DNA of 64,000 bases from Luteimonas sp. GTDB lineage: Bacteria > Pseudomonadota > Gammaproteobacteria > Xanthomonadales > Xanthomonadaceae. The translations under genes were made by a program, and so were the position numbers. Where the stretch lies: assembly GCA_024707405.1 (NCBI GenBank), contig JANPZU010000003.1, positions 1 through 64,000 on the forward strand. The letters run 5' to 3'. The notes beneath the pieces were generated by a model. It saw only the letters and a program-made list of their open reading frames with translations. It made no database searches and was not told where the DNA came from. Positions 18,183-28,216 of the stretch are shown here, one piece after another (the first letter of the stretch is position 1; every line of letters starts with the position of its first letter).

Positions 18183-19547
18183 TCAAGCCCTGTGTTCGCC
18201 GGCGCGCGTCGCCAACTGGTACCAGTCGACCTTGCGCGTCGCCACCATGATCGCGGCGAGGATGACGAACAACAGGCCGGCGCCGAGCACCAGCGCGTTG
18301 TCCTCCGACACCAGCAACCCGTACAGGGCCGCGTACAGCGTGGCCAGCATCACCGCGAATCCCGCGCCGCGCATGCGGTCGCGCAGCACATGCGAGAGAT
18401 AGAAGCCGAGCAGCCCGATGCAGGCGATGCTGGCCGCGAGGTAGGCCCAACCGAAAGCGATGTGCTCGGACAGCGCGACCAGCAGCAGGAAGAAGACCGC
18501 GAGCGCCAGGCCGACCAAGCCGTACTGGATCGGGTGGATGCGCAACTGCTTGACCAGCTCGAACATGAAGAATCCGACGAAGGTCAGCAGCACGAACAGC
18601 AACCCGTACTTGCTGGCGCGATCGGCCTGCGAGTAGGTGTTGACCGGATCGACCAGCGAGATGCCGATGGCATCCATCCCGGCGTCGGCGCCATGGCGGA
18701 TGTCGCCGACCGACTCCGACGACAGTCCCGCGCCCGCGCGGTACTGGCCTTGCGCATTGGTCGCGAGCGAGCTCACCTCCCATTCGGCACTGAAGCCGCT
18801 GGTTCCGATGGAGCGATCACGCGGCAGGAAAGCGCCGTTGAACTGCGGATGCGGCCACGACGATTCGATCACCACCCGGTTCCGCTCCGCGAGCGGCGCG
18901 AACGCGAACGCCTCCGCACCGGCAAGATCGAGGTCGAGCTTGGTCTCCAGTTGCACGCGTCCGCCAGCCGCGGGCACGTCGATGCGGACATGCACGCCGG
19001 GGGCATCACGATGCCCCTGCCCTTGCTGCAAGCCATGCTCGACCCCGCCGATGCGAAGCCTGGGAGCGGCACGCAGGCCGCGGACGTCGGCGATCCCGTA
19101 GGCGAGCCACGGCTGCCCGATCCTGCGCGGCAGTTCGGGATCGGCATCCTGCGGGATCGCGGCATCGAACTTCGCTTCCAACTGCGCCGTCAGTGCATAC
19201 ATGCGCACTTCGTGCAGGCCCAGGCGGCGCGTGTACGGCGCCATCCGCCCCTCGAATCCGCTGGTGCGCGGGAAGAACACCCACTGCCCGCTGTTGCCGT
19301 CGCGCTTGACCTTGCCGGTCACCTGCCCGAGCGCGTTCTTCTCTTCGACCTCGATGGTCTCCGTCCACGGCACGACCAGCACCGGGCCGACGATGCCCTG
19401 CGCGCCCGCCTCGCTCCGCGAGATCGTCTGCACGGCCTGCGTCCTGTAGGCCTGCCTGTCCTGGATCACGCCGCGGATCATCGTCAGCGGTATCAGGATC
19501 GCCAAGGTCATCGCCACCACCATCAACACCTTCAACGCCAGTTTCAT
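18183..19547 (-). CDS. creD: inner membrane protein CreD
   Basis: 454 residues: one N-terminal membrane helix (LKVLMVVAMTLAILIPLTMI), a large extracytoplasmic beta-rich domain with GIVGPVLVVPW and SGFSAEWEVSSL, then five or six C-terminal helices starting near YGLLFVLLTFVGFFMFELVKQLRIHPIQYGLVGLAL, the CreD hallmark. GGGAG precedes the ATG. It is the main output of CreBC signalling and affects envelope integrity and beta-lactam response in other gammaproteobacteria. It is separated from creC by 141 bp that carry a cre tag, so it has its own regulated promoter. Confidence 0.93.
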   Translation of the reverse strand: MKLALKVLMVVAMTLAILIPLTMIRGVIQDRQAYRTQAVQTISRSEAGAQGIVGPVLVVPWTETIEVEEKNALGQVTGKVKRDGNSGQWVFFPRTSGFEGRMAPYTRRLGLHEVRMYALTAQLEAKFDAAIPQDADPELPRRIGQPWLAYGIADVRGLRAAPRLRIGGVEHGLQQGQGHRDAPGVHVRIDVPAAGGRVQLETKLDLDLAGAEAFAFAPLAERNRVVIESSWPHPQFNGAFLPRDRSIGTSGFSAEWEVSSLATNAQGQYRAGAGLSSESVGDIRHGADAGMDAIGISLVDPVNTYSQADRASKYGLLFVLLTFVGFFMFELVKQLRIHPIQYGLVGLALAVFFLLLVALSEHIAFGWAYLAASIACIGLLGFYLSHVLRDRMRGAGFAVMLATLYAALYGLLVSEDNALVLGAGLLFVILAAIMVATRKVDWYQLATRAGEHRA

Positions 19548-19613
19548 CGTTCGCTCCCATGCGGATGTGCCGCGAAGGGTGGCGCCCGGCGGTGTGCGCA
19601 CGACGGGGCTTGC

Positions 19614-19629
19614 GTGAAGCCGGGATGAA
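19614..19629 (-). promoter_or_regulatory. cre tag (CreB binding site) of creD
   Basis: On the minus strand the sequence reads TTCATCCCGGCTTCAC, matching the CreB consensus TTCAC-N6-TTCAC at 9 of 10 defined positions with the exact 6-bp spacing. It lies 66 bp upstream of the creD start. Confidence 0.7.
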
Positions 19630-19688
19630 GTGCGCACCTGCCGCATCCGCGATCCCGGAGGGGATCGTCCGCGGCCCCGGGCGGATCG

Positions 19689-21119
19689 CTATGGCGTGCG
19701 TGGCAATGACAGGCGGGCGATGGCGCCACCGCCCTCGCGGTTGGACAGCGACACACTGCCGCCATGCAGTTCCGCGACCTCGGCGACGAATGGCAGGCCC
19801 AGGCCGCTGCTGCGTCCGCCGTCAGGGCGTGGCAGCGAATAGAAGCGCTCGAACACGCGGCCCAATGCATAGTCGGGGATGCCGGATCCGCCATCGCGGA
19901 TCTCGACCACGACTTGTCCGGCCTCGTCCGATGCCTGCCATTCGATGCGGCTGCCATGCGGTGCATGCGCGAGCGCGTTGTCGAACAGGTTGGACACCGC
20001 CTGCCGCAGCAGGAAAGCATCGCCGGCGATGGGCTGCGGCGCGGCGGCATGCATCACGATGATCTCCACGCCCGCCTTCCCGGCACGCAAGTCGAAACCG
20101 TCCACCACGTCCGCGACCAGTGCCGCGACGTCGATCTGCTCCGGCTGCTCGATCCGCTGGCGCGATTCCACCGCCGCGAGCGCGAGGAGTTTGTCGATGG
20201 CCTGCGCCATGCGTTCGCTCTGCTGGTCGACATGGGCCGCGAAACGGATGCGGTCGCCGTCGGGCAGCGCCGGGTCGGTCAGCAGTTCCGCGGCGCCGCG
20301 GATCGCGGTCAACGGCGCCTTCAGCTCGTGCGTCAGGCTGTGCACGTAGCGTTCGACGTACTGCTTGCCCTCGAGCCGCTCGCGCATCGTTTCCAGCGCG
20401 CGACCGAGATCGGCGAACTCCCCGGCCGAGTCGGGCAAGGTGGCGCGCTCGCCCGCGGTCACCGCGCGTGCATAGCGCTGCAGGCCACCCAGTTGCCGCG
20501 ACAGCCACCACGCGGCCAGCAGGCCGATGGTGAGCGCGGCACCGAGCAACACCAGCCCCCAGCGCCGGACGATGCGCTCGCTGCGCAGGATGAAAGGTTC
20601 CATCGTGGCGTTGGGCTTGGCCACGGTCAGCACGCCGATGATGGCGTCGTCATGCCGGATCGGCGCAGCCACGTGCATCACCGAACTGCTGTCGTCGTCG
20701 GGATCGCTGCGGGTCGATCGCGCGCCGTACTCGCCCTGCAGCGTGCGGTAGACATCGTTCCAGCGTGAATGGTCGCGGCCCACGTCGATGCCGGCCGAAT
20801 CGAACACCACGATGCCGCGGGCATCGGCCACCATGATCCGGTAACTGACCGCGTGTTTCGTGAAGTCCCAGATGCGGGCATCGATGTCGCGCTCGCGCAA
20901 CGCTTCTATCCGGCGCGCGAAATTGCCGTCCGCAATGCGCCCGGCCAGCATGTCGTCGGTCGCCAGTTCCGCCAGCACGTTGGCGGTGTCGGCCAGCGTG
21001 TCCTCCATCGCCTGGCGCACGCCGGGCTTCACTTCCTGCACGAACACCCGCATCAGCAGGATGCCGGCGATCGCCACGATCAGGAAATAACCCAGCAGGA
21101 TCCGCAGGCCGATCTTCAT
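19689..21119 (-). CDS. creC: sensor histidine kinase CreC
   Basis: 476 residues: N-terminal helix (GYFLIVAIAGILLMRVFV), a periplasmic sensor of about 150 residues (PAS-like, with YRIMVADARGIVVFDSAG), a second helix (WGLVLLGAALTIGLLAAWWL), a HAMP region, HisKA with H264 (HSLTHELKAPLTAI) and HATPase_c with NLFDNALAHAPHG, GGSGIP and SSGLGLPFV. The creB stop is 9 bp upstream, so the two are cotranscribed. Confidence 0.93.
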   Translation of the reverse strand: MKIGLRILLGYFLIVAIAGILLMRVFVQEVKPGVRQAMEDTLADTANVLAELATDDMLAGRIADGNFARRIEALRERDIDARIWDFTKHAVSYRIMVADARGIVVFDSAGIDVGRDHSRWNDVYRTLQGEYGARSTRSDPDDDSSSVMHVAAPIRHDDAIIGVLTVAKPNATMEPFILRSERIVRRWGLVLLGAALTIGLLAAWWLSRQLGGLQRYARAVTAGERATLPDSAGEFADLGRALETMRERLEGKQYVERYVHSLTHELKAPLTAIRGAAELLTDPALPDGDRIRFAAHVDQQSERMAQAIDKLLALAAVESRQRIEQPEQIDVAALVADVVDGFDLRAGKAGVEIIVMHAAAPQPIAGDAFLLRQAVSNLFDNALAHAPHGSRIEWQASDEAGQVVVEIRDGGSGIPDYALGRVFERFYSLPRPDGGRSSGLGLPFVAEVAELHGGSVSLSNREGGGAIARLSLPRTP

Positions 21120-21128
21120 GCAGGTCGG

Positions 21129-21800
21129 TCAGCCCGCGTCGATCGAATAGCCGATGCCGCGATGCGTCCGGATCGGGTCGATGTCGGACGCGGCCGCATG
21201 CAGCTTGGCGCGCAGGGTCTTGATATGCGTATCCACGGTACGGTCACCGGTGTCGGGCGCATCGCCCCACACGCGATCCATCAATTGCGCGCGCGTCAGC
21301 ACCGCGCCAGGGCGTGCCAGCAGCGCCGCGAGCAGGCCGTATTCGTAGCGGGTCAAATCGAGCAGTTGCCCGCGCAAGCGGATGCGGCGGCCTTCGGCAT
21401 CGTGCTCGAAGCCATGCGCGGCTTGTGCAGGCGCGGCCTGGGCCACGCGCCGCAGCAGCGCGCGCACGCGGGCGGCCAGCTCGCGCGGCGAGAACGGCTT
21501 GGCGACATAATCGTCGGCACCAAGTTCGAAACCGAGCACGCGGTCGGCCTCGGCGCCGTGCGCGGTCAGGAAGATCACCGGCAGGTCGTGCCGCGCACGC
21601 AACTCGCGGCACAGGGCAAACCCGCCGATGTCCGGCAGGCCCACGTCGAGGATCGCAAGGTCGAAACCACCGCCGGCCGCCTCGCGCAAGGCATCGCCGG
21701 CCGTACCGCAATGCCCCACGTCGTAGCCTTCTGCACGCAGCGCATAGACCACCGTATCGGCAATCGCGGTTTCGTCTTCGACGAGCAGGATGCGTGGCAT
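21129..21800 (-). CDS. creB: response regulator CreB
   Basis: 223 residues, OmpR/PhoB family. Receiver with ED pair (9), phospho-acceptor D52 (ILDVGLPD), MLTA-like FLTAHG and K of YVAKPF. Winged helix with DLTRYEYGLLAALLARPG and DRTVDTHIKTLRAKLHA. First gene of creB-creC-creD. It diverges from rlmJ across 81 bp. The expected target, a cre tag, is found before creD. Confidence 0.93.
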   Translation of the reverse strand: MPRILLVEDETAIADTVVYALRAEGYDVGHCGTAGDALREAAGGGFDLAILDVGLPDIGGFALCRELRARHDLPVIFLTAHGAEADRVLGFELGADDYVAKPFSPRELAARVRALLRRVAQAAPAQAAHGFEHDAEGRRIRLRGQLLDLTRYEYGLLAALLARPGAVLTRAQLMDRVWGDAPDTGDRTVDTHIKTLRAKLHAAASDIDPIRTHRGIGYSIDAG

Positions 21801-21881
21801 GGTCGCAGTGAGGCGCTGGATGGCGGGAAGCGTACCCGCTTTGCCGGTACGATTCCCGCTCCACGGGTGCCCAGGGCCACG

Positions 21882-22739
21882 ATGAACTACCGCCACGCCT
21901 TCCATGCAGGCAACCACGCCGATGTGCTCAAGCACCTCGTGCTGTTGGCGACCTGCGATGCGCTGGTGGCCAAGCCGGCGTCCTGCTTCGCCCTCGACAC
22001 CCACGCCGGGCGCGGCCTGTACCAACTCGATGGCGATGCCGCGCTGCGCACCGGCGAAGCGACGGACGGCATTGGCCGCCTGTCCGCCTCGCCGCCCGGC
22101 GAACCGCTGCTGGCACGCTACCTGCATGCGATTGCCGCCTGCCGGGAAGCGCATGGCGGGCATGCCTATCCCGGCTCGCCCTGGTTGCTGGCGCACGCGC
22201 TGCGCGAGCAGGATCGCATCGCCTGCTGCGAGCTGCAGCCGGAAGAAGCCGCCGCACTGAAACAGACCTTCGCCCAGGATCCGCGCGTCGCCGCGCACCA
22301 GCGCGACGGTTACGACGCGATCAAGGCACTGTTGCCGCCACGCGCCGGGCAGACGCGCTTCGCGCGCGGGCTGGTGCTGGTCGATCCGCCCTACGAGCGG
22401 CAACTGGACGAATTCGACATCGCGCTCGATGCGCTCGCCAACGGACTCGAACGCTGGCCGCAGGCGACCTTCGCATTGTGGTATCCCATCAAGCAGCGCA
22501 AGGCATTGCACCCGTTCCTGCGGCGTGCGACGACGTTGCCGGCCAAGTCGCTGCTGTGCGTCGAACTGCTGGTGCGTCCGGACGACTCGCCATTGCGCAT
22601 GAACGGCAGCGGCCTGCTGCTGTGGAATCCGCCGTGGATGCTGGATGCCGCCCTCGCCCACTGCCTGCCGCTACTCGTTCCCCGCCTCGACGATGGCGGC
22701 GGCTCGCAACGGGTGGAATGGTTGCGCGCACCGGCCTGA
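21882..22739 (+). CDS. rlmJ: 23S rRNA (adenine(2030)-N6)-methyltransferase RlmJ
   Basis: 285 residues beginning with the family signature MNYRHAFHAGNHADVLKH. SAM-binding and catalytic features: FALDTHAGRGLY, the NPPY-like catalytic motif LVDPPYER, and the family ending LLLWNPPW. Methylates A2030 of 23S rRNA. It stands divergent from creB and 63 bp before a GNAT gene. Confidence 0.95.
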   Translation: MNYRHAFHAGNHADVLKHLVLLATCDALVAKPASCFALDTHAGRGLYQLDGDAALRTGEATDGIGRLSASPPGEPLLARYLHAIAACREAHGGHAYPGSPWLLAHALREQDRIACCELQPEEAAALKQTFAQDPRVAAHQRDGYDAIKALLPPRAGQTRFARGLVLVDPPYERQLDEFDIALDALANGLERWPQATFALWYPIKQRKALHPFLRRATTLPAKSLLCVELLVRPDDSPLRMNGSGLLLWNPPWMLDAALAHCLPLLVPRLDDGGGSQRVEWLRAPA

Positions 22740-22802
22740 AACAACCCTGCGGCGTGAAGGATTCGTCATCGCCCGCGAAAACGGTCATGCCAACATCCGC
22801 GC

Positions 22803-23351
22803 ATGGCTCCACTGCGCAACCAGATGCCGCCATGGCATGAGCACGTCGTCCTTGCGAACGGACGGGACGTCCTCATCCGTCCGATCCGGCCCGCCGACGC
22901 TGGCCCGCTGCGCGCGTCCTTCGCCTTGCTCACGCCCGAGGAAGTCCGCCAGCGCTTCCTGCATACGTTGACCGAAATGACGGAAGAGATGGCGCACAAG
23001 CTCGCCAACCCCGATCCCAGGTCGGAGTTCGCCCTCGTCGCCGCGGAACCACTGCCGCCGGGCGAGGCCCTGCTGGGCGCCGTTGCCCGGCTCGCCATCG
23101 AGCCTGGCACACGGCACGCGGAGTTCGCCATCCTGGTCAGCCGCTACGTGGCCGGCATGGGACTGGGCCGCCGGATGATGGGACGACTGGTGCGCTGGGC
23201 GAAGACCAAGCGACTCGAACGCCTGCATGGCGATGTGCTCGACGGCAACCAGCCGATGCTGGCGCTCGCGCATGCGCTGGGCTTCACACGCGAACACGGC
23301 GACAGCCCCGGCCTGGTGCGCGTGACCCTCGACCTGCGCCAACGCCGCTGA
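22803..23351 (+). CDS. GNAT-family acetyltransferase related to Pat-type C-terminal domains
   Basis: 182 residues. ANGRDVLIRPIRPADAGPLRASFALLTPEEVRQRF is the entry typical of GNAT domains related to protein lysine acetyltransferase Pat/PatZ. Acetyl-CoA motif: AILVSRYVAGMGLGRRMMGRLVRWA. No CoA-ligase domain is attached, so only the transferase part is present. ATG 22824 (residue 8) is an alternative start. Acceptor unknown. Confidence 0.82.
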   Translation: MAPLRNQMPPWHEHVVLANGRDVLIRPIRPADAGPLRASFALLTPEEVRQRFLHTLTEMTEEMAHKLANPDPRSEFALVAAEPLPPGEALLGAVARLAIEPGTRHAEFAILVSRYVAGMGLGRRMMGRLVRWAKTKRLERLHGDVLDGNQPMLALAHALGFTREHGDSPGLVRVTLDLRQRR

Positions 23352-23430
23352 CCGCGGTCACGTAAAATCACGCCTTTCGCGCTGGCGGCCACGGGCTTCC
23401 GGCGCTGCCCTGCTTTTGCGATCCCGGACG

Positions 23431-26400
23431 ATGACCGAAAAGACCCCGATCCACCTGCCGATGCCGAAAGCCGGCCAGCAACGCGCCTGGTGGCGAGCGC
23501 CCGCCAGCCGGAGTGCGTTGGCCTGGGCCGCCGCGCGTGCCGCCGAAACGCACGACGGCCCATTGCTGCTGGTGGCGCGCGACAACCACGCCGCGCACCA
23601 GTTGGAAGCCGACCTGCACACCCTGCTGGGCGCGGACGCCACGATGCCCGTGGTTGCCTTCCCCGACTGGGAAACGCTGCCGTGGGATCGCTTCAGCCCG
23701 CATCCGGACATCGTCTCGCAACGACTGGCCACGCTGCTGGCATTGCCGGCGCTGGCGAAAGGCATCGTGATCGTGCCGGTGCAGACGCTGCTGCAACGCC
23801 TGCCGCCGCTGCGCTACGTGGTGGGCAACGCCTTCGACGTGCGCGTCGGCCAGCGGATCGACCTCGATGCAGAGAAACGGCGACTGGAAAGCGCCGGTTA
23901 CCGCAACGTGCCGCAGGTCTTCGATCCGGGCGACTTCGCCGTGCGCGGCGGGCTGCTCGACGTCTACCCGATGGGCGCGTCGCAGCCGTATCGGGTCGAA
24001 CTGTTCGACGACGCCATCGACACCATCCGCGCGTTCGATCCCGAATCGCAGCGCTCGCTGGACAAGGTCGATGCAGTGCGCATGCTGCCTGGCCGCGAAG
24101 TCCCGATGCACGACGACGCCACCGGCAAGGCGATGGATGCGCTGCGCGACCGCTTCGACATCGATACCCGGCGCAGCGCGTTGTTCCAGGACCTCAAGGC
24201 CGGACTCGCGCCGGCCGGCATCGAGTACTACCTGCCGCTGTTCTTCGACGGCACCGCAACGCTGTTCGACTACCTGTCCAAAGACGCGCTGCCGCTGGTC
24301 GATGATGGCGCGTTCGACGCCGCCGACCACTTCTGGTCGCAGACGGCAGACCGCTACGAACAACTGCGCCACGACATCGAACGGCCGATCCTGCCGCCCG
24401 TGGAATTGTGGCTGCCGCCCGACAGCCTGCGCGAACGGCTCAACCAGGGCGAGCGCGTCGAGGTCTGCGGCGAAAGCCACCCACGGCGCAAGGACGCGCA
24501 GCCGCTTGGCGATCAACCGGCACCGACCTTGCCGCTGGCCACGCGCGATGCAGAGCCTGCGGCTTCGCTGAAATCGTTCCTGTCGAGCTATCCGGGCCGC
24601 GTGCTCATCGCCGCCGATTCCGCCGGCCGTCGCGAAGCGCTGCTGGAGATGCTGGATGCGGCCTCGCTGCAGCCCAGGACGCTGGCATCGTTCGATGCCT
24701 TCCTCGCCGACGGCGAACGCTTCGCCATCGCCGTCGCACCGCTCGATGACGGCTTCGCGCTGGACGACCCGGCGATCGCCGTCCTCACCGAACGCCAGTT
24801 GTTCCCCGAGCGCGCCTCGCAGCCGCGCCGACGCAAGCGCGCGGGGCGCGAGCCCGAAGCGATCATCCGCGACCTCGGCGAACTGAGCGAAGGCGCACCC
24901 ATCGTCCACGAGGATCACGGCGTCGGTCGCTATCGCGGACTCATCACGCTGGATGCGGGCGGCCAGCCCGGCGAATACCTCGACATCGAATACGCCAAGG
25001 GCGACCGCCTGTACGTTCCGGTCGCGCAACTGCACCTGGTCAGCCGCTACTCCGGCGCATCGCCCGAGACCGCGCCGCTGCATTCGCTCGGCGGCGAGCA
25101 GTGGACGAAGGCCAGGCGCAAGGCTGCGGAAAAAGTACGCGATGTCGCCGCCGAACTGCTGGAAATCCAGGCCAAGCGGCAGGCGCGCGCCGGCTTGGCG
25201 CTGCAGGTCGATCGCGCGATGTTCGAACCGTTCGCCGCCGCGTTCCCGTTCGAGGAAACGCCGGACCAGCATGCCGCCATCGAAGCGGTGATCCGCGACC
25301 TCGGCAGCAGCCAGCCGATGGATCGCGTGGTCTGCGGCGACGTCGGCTTCGGCAAGACCGAGGTCGCCGTGCGCGCGGCGTTCGTGGCTGCGGCGGCCGG
25401 CAAGCAGGTCGCGGTGCTGGTGCCGACCACCCTGCTGGCCGAACAGCACTACCGCAACTTCAGCGACCGCTTCGCCGACTGGCCGCTGCGGGTCGAAGTG
25501 CTATCGCGCTTCAAGAGCACCAAGGAAATCAAGGTCGCGCTGGACAAGGTGGAAGCCGGGCAGATCGACGTGATCGTCGGCACGCATCGCTTGCTGCAGA
25601 AGGACGTGCGCTTCAAGGATCTCGGCCTGGTCATCGTCGACGAGGAACAGCGCTTCGGCGTGCGCCAGAAGGAAGCGCTGAAGGCGCTGCGCGCCAACGT
25701 GCACCTGCTCACGCTCACCGCGACGCCGATCCCGCGCACGCTCAACATGGCCATGGCCGGACTGCGCGACCTGTCGATCATCGCCACCCCACCCGCGCAT
25801 CGCCTTGCGGTGCAGACTTTCGTCACGGCCTGGGACGACGCGCAACTGCGCGAGGCATTCCAGCGCGAACTCGCGCGCGGCGGACAGGTGTATTTCCTGC
25901 ACAACGACGTGGAGAGCATCGGTCGCATGCAGCGGCAACTGGAGGAACTGGTGCCGGATGCGCGCATCGGCATCGCCCACGGCCAGATGCCCGAGCGCGA
26001 ACTGGAAAAGGTGATGCTGGATTTCCACAAGCAGCGCTTCAACGTGCTGCTGTGCTCGACCATCATCGAATCGGGCATCGACATCCCCAACGCCAACACC
26101 ATCATCATCAACCGTGCCGACAAGTTCGGCCTCGCGCAGTTGCACCAGTTGCGCGGACGCGTCGGCCGCTCGCACCACCGCGCCTACGCCTACCTCGTCG
26201 TGCCGGACGGCCGTTCGATCACCGCCGACGCGCAGAAGCGGCTGGAAGCCATCGCGTCGATGGACGAACTCGGCGCCGGCTTCACGCTGGCCACGCATGA
26301 TCTCGAAATCCGCGGCGCCGGCGAACTGCTGGGAGAAGACCAGAGCGGGCAGATGGCCGAAGTCGGCTTCAGCCTCTACACCGAACTGCTGGAGCGCGCG

Positions 26401-26904
26401 GTGCGCAGCATCAAGCGCGGCGAACTGCCGGACGTGGACGGGCCGCAGCACCGCGGCGCCGACATCGTGCTCAACACGCCTTCGTTGATCCCCGACGACT
26501 ACCTGCCCGACGTGCACACCCGGCTCACGCTGTACAAGCGCGTCAGTTCCGCGCGCGATGCGGAAGAACTGCGCGAGCTGCAGGTGGAGATGATCGATCG
26601 CTTCGGCCTGCTGCCCGATCCGGCGAAACACCTGTTCGCCATTGCCGAACTGAAACTCGATGCGACGCGACTGGGCATCCGCAAGCTCGACCTCGGCCCG
26701 AACGGCGGCCGCCTGCAGTTCGTGGAGAAGCCGGACGTGGATCCGATGGCGGTGATCCGCCTGATCCAGGGCCAGCCGAAGCATTACCGCATGGATGGCC
26801 CGGACAAGCTGCGCATCACGCTCGACTTGCCCGACGCCGACGCACGGCTCAAGGCCGCCCGCGGCCTGCTGATCGCGTTGGCACCCACCACGGCAGCCCG
26901 CTGA
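23431..26904 (+). CDS. mfd: transcription-repair coupling factor Mfd
   Basis: 1157 residues, the usual Mfd length. N-terminal UvrB-homology modules (FPDWETLPWDRFSPHPDIVSQRL), RNA polymerase interaction domain (IVHEDHGVGRYRGLITL and GDRLYVPVAQLHLV), SF2 translocase with Walker A GDVGFGKTE, DEEQ box, TATPIPRTLNMA and motif VI QLRGRVGRS, then the TRCF C-terminal domain. Displaces RNA polymerase stalled at DNA lesions and recruits UvrA. ATG 23431 was chosen over an upstream TTG because the family begins near here. A possible TAAAAT -10 element is at 23363-23368. The next gene starts 1 bp after the stop. Confidence 0.96.
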   Translation: MTEKTPIHLPMPKAGQQRAWWRAPASRSALAWAAARAAETHDGPLLLVARDNHAAHQLEADLHTLLGADATMPVVAFPDWETLPWDRFSPHPDIVSQRLATLLALPALAKGIVIVPVQTLLQRLPPLRYVVGNAFDVRVGQRIDLDAEKRRLESAGYRNVPQVFDPGDFAVRGGLLDVYPMGASQPYRVELFDDAIDTIRAFDPESQRSLDKVDAVRMLPGREVPMHDDATGKAMDALRDRFDIDTRRSALFQDLKAGLAPAGIEYYLPLFFDGTATLFDYLSKDALPLVDDGAFDAADHFWSQTADRYEQLRHDIERPILPPVELWLPPDSLRERLNQGERVEVCGESHPRRKDAQPLGDQPAPTLPLATRDAEPAASLKSFLSSYPGRVLIAADSAGRREALLEMLDAASLQPRTLASFDAFLADGERFAIAVAPLDDGFALDDPAIAVLTERQLFPERASQPRRRKRAGREPEAIIRDLGELSEGAPIVHEDHGVGRYRGLITLDAGGQPGEYLDIEYAKGDRLYVPVAQLHLVSRYSGASPETAPLHSLGGEQWTKARRKAAEKVRDVAAELLEIQAKRQARAGLALQVDRAMFEPFAAAFPFEETPDQHAAIEAVIRDLGSSQPMDRVVCGDVGFGKTEVAVRAAFVAAAAGKQVAVLVPTTLLAEQHYRNFSDRFADWPLRVEVLSRFKSTKEIKVALDKVEAGQIDVIVGTHRLLQKDVRFKDLGLVIVDEEQRFGVRQKEALKALRANVHLLTLTATPIPRTLNMAMAGLRDLSIIATPPAHRLAVQTFVTAWDDAQLREAFQRELARGGQVYFLHNDVESIGRMQRQLEELVPDARIGIAHGQMPERELEKVMLDFHKQRFNVLLCSTIIESGIDIPNANTIIINRADKFGLAQLHQLRGRVGRSHHRAYAYLVVPDGRSITADAQKRLEAIASMDELGAGFTLATHDLEIRGAGELLGEDQSGQMAEVGFSLYTELLERAVRSIKRGELPDVDGPQHRGADIVLNTPSLIPDDYLPDVHTRLTLYKRVSSARDAEELRELQVEMIDRFGLLPDPAKHLFAIAELKLDATRLGIRKLDLGPNGGRLQFVEKPDVDPMAVIRLIQGQPKHYRMDGPDKLRITLDLPDADARLKAARGLLIALAPTTAAR

Positions 26905-26905
26905 C

Positions 26906-27439
26906 ATGCGCACGACGATCCGCGTCATTGCCCTCGCCTGCGCATGGCTGCTGGCCGCGTGCATCACGCCACCGACGCACGACGCCGGCACTACCTTCGT
27001 GGTCGTCCGCCATGCCGAGAAAGCCGACGACGATCCGCGTGATCCCTCGCTCAGCGAAACGGGACATGCACGCGCGCAGCGGCTTGTGCAACGACTGTCC
27101 GGCGAAAACCTCGTCGCCGCCTACGCCACCGATTACTGGCGTACGCAGCAGACGGTCGCGCCCGCGGCGCGAGCACGCGGCATCGCGGTCGAAACCTACG
27201 ATGCACGCCAGCCTGCGACCCAACTGGCCACGCGGATGAAGGCCACGCATCACCATGGCGCCATCCTGATCGCCGGGCACAGCAACACCGTGCCGGACAT
27301 CGTGTCCGCGCTGTGCGACTGCACTGCCAATCCGATGCCGGATGACGAATACGACCGCATCAGCATCGTGCGCATCGCAGGCGATGGCAGTGCAACGCTC
27401 GAGGTGCTGCACGACGGCGCCGGGGCCGGTTCGCAATGA
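26906..27439 (+). CDS. histidine phosphatase family lipoprotein (SixA-like)
   Basis: 177 residues. Signal peptide with lipobox LLAAC (Cys at about 19), so probably membrane-anchored. RHG motif VVVRHAEKA supplies the phospho-acceptor His, and the second His is in [13 protein letters not shown]. The family includes SixA and phosphoglycerate-mutase-like phosphatases. It starts 1 bp after mfd and its stop overlaps nfi (ATGA), so mfd, this gene and nfi form a compact operon. Confidence 0.85.
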   Translation: MRTTIRVIALACAWLLAACITPPTHDAGTTFVVVRHAEKADDDPRDPSLSETGHARAQRLVQRLSGENLVAAYATDYWRTQQTVAPAARARGIAVETYDARQPATQLATRMKATHHHGAILIAGHSNTVPDIVSALCDCTANPMPDDEYDRISIVRIAGDGSATLEVLHDGAGAGSQ

Positions 27440-28134
27440 ACCATCCCTTCGGCGATTGGGATGGCAGCGTCGTCGATGCGCGCCGCGTGCAAACCGGTCT
27501 TGCGCAGCAGGTCGTGTTGCGCGACGACTTTGCCAAGCCATTGCGCCATGTCGGTGGCTTCGATGTCGGCTTCGAGGAAGATGGCACCATCACCCGCGCC
27601 GCGGCGATATTGCTGGACGCAGGGAATCTGGATGTCGTTGCCAATGAGGTCGTACGCATCCCCACCACCATGCCCTACGTGCCCGGCCTGCTGAGCTTCC
27701 GCGAGTTGCCGGCACTGCTCGCCGCGCTGGAACGATTGCCGCATCCGCCCGACATCGCCTTCGTCGACGGCCATGGCATCGCGCATCCGCGCCGGCTGGG
27801 CATCGCCGCGCACTTCGGCGTCGCCACCGGCTTGCCCAGCATCGGTGTGGCGAAGAAGGTGCTCGTCGGCACGTCCGCCACTGCACTGCATGACATGCGC
27901 GGCGCCTTCACCTCGCTGCGCGATGGTGGCGAACGCATCGGCTGGCTGCTGCGCAGCAAGGTGCGCTGCAACCCGCTCATCGTCTCGCCCGGCCATCGGG
28001 TGTCGATGGCGTCCGCACCGGAACTGGTGATGCGCTTCACCAAGAACTACCGCTTGCCGGAACCGACGCGACTGGCCGACCGGCTGGCATCGCGTCGAGG
28101 CGGCACGGACTCAAGTTCACTGCCGCAGCCATAG
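27436..28134 (+). CDS. nfi: endonuclease V
   Basis: 232 residues. Catalytic core: [11 protein letters not shown] (metal-binding Asp), [15 protein letters not shown] (PYxP-type wedge and Glu), [20 protein letters not shown] (second Asp), GVAKKVLVG and SPGHRVSM. Cleaves DNA one nucleotide 3' of deoxyinosine and other deaminated bases. Placement with mfd gives a DNA-repair operon. Confidence 0.92.
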   Translation: MNHPFGDWDGSVVDARRVQTGLAQQVVLRDDFAKPLRHVGGFDVGFEEDGTITRAAAILLDAGNLDVVANEVVRIPTTMPYVPGLLSFRELPALLAALERLPHPPDIAFVDGHGIAHPRRLGIAAHFGVATGLPSIGVAKKVLVGTSATALHDMRGAFTSLRDGGERIGWLLRSKVRCNPLIVSPGHRVSMASAPELVMRFTKNYRLPEPTRLADRLASRRGGTDSSSLPQP

Positions 28135-28153
28135 CCATTCCACTTCCGCAGAG

Positions 28154-28216
28154 CGGAGCTTGCTCCACTGCTCCACTCCAAACGTTCGGTACCGGAAAAC
28201 AGCGGAGCAAGCTCCG
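28154..28216. repeat. REP-like inverted pair downstream of nfi
   Basis: Two 17-bp palindromic units face each other: CGGAGCTTGCTCCACTG (28154-28170) and CAGCGGAGCAAGCTCCG (28200-28216), complementary with one mismatch and separated by 29 bp. Each contains the smaller palindrome GGAGC-TT/AA-GCTCC. Together they could form one long stem or two short ones, the layout of REP/BIME elements. Confidence 0.75.
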
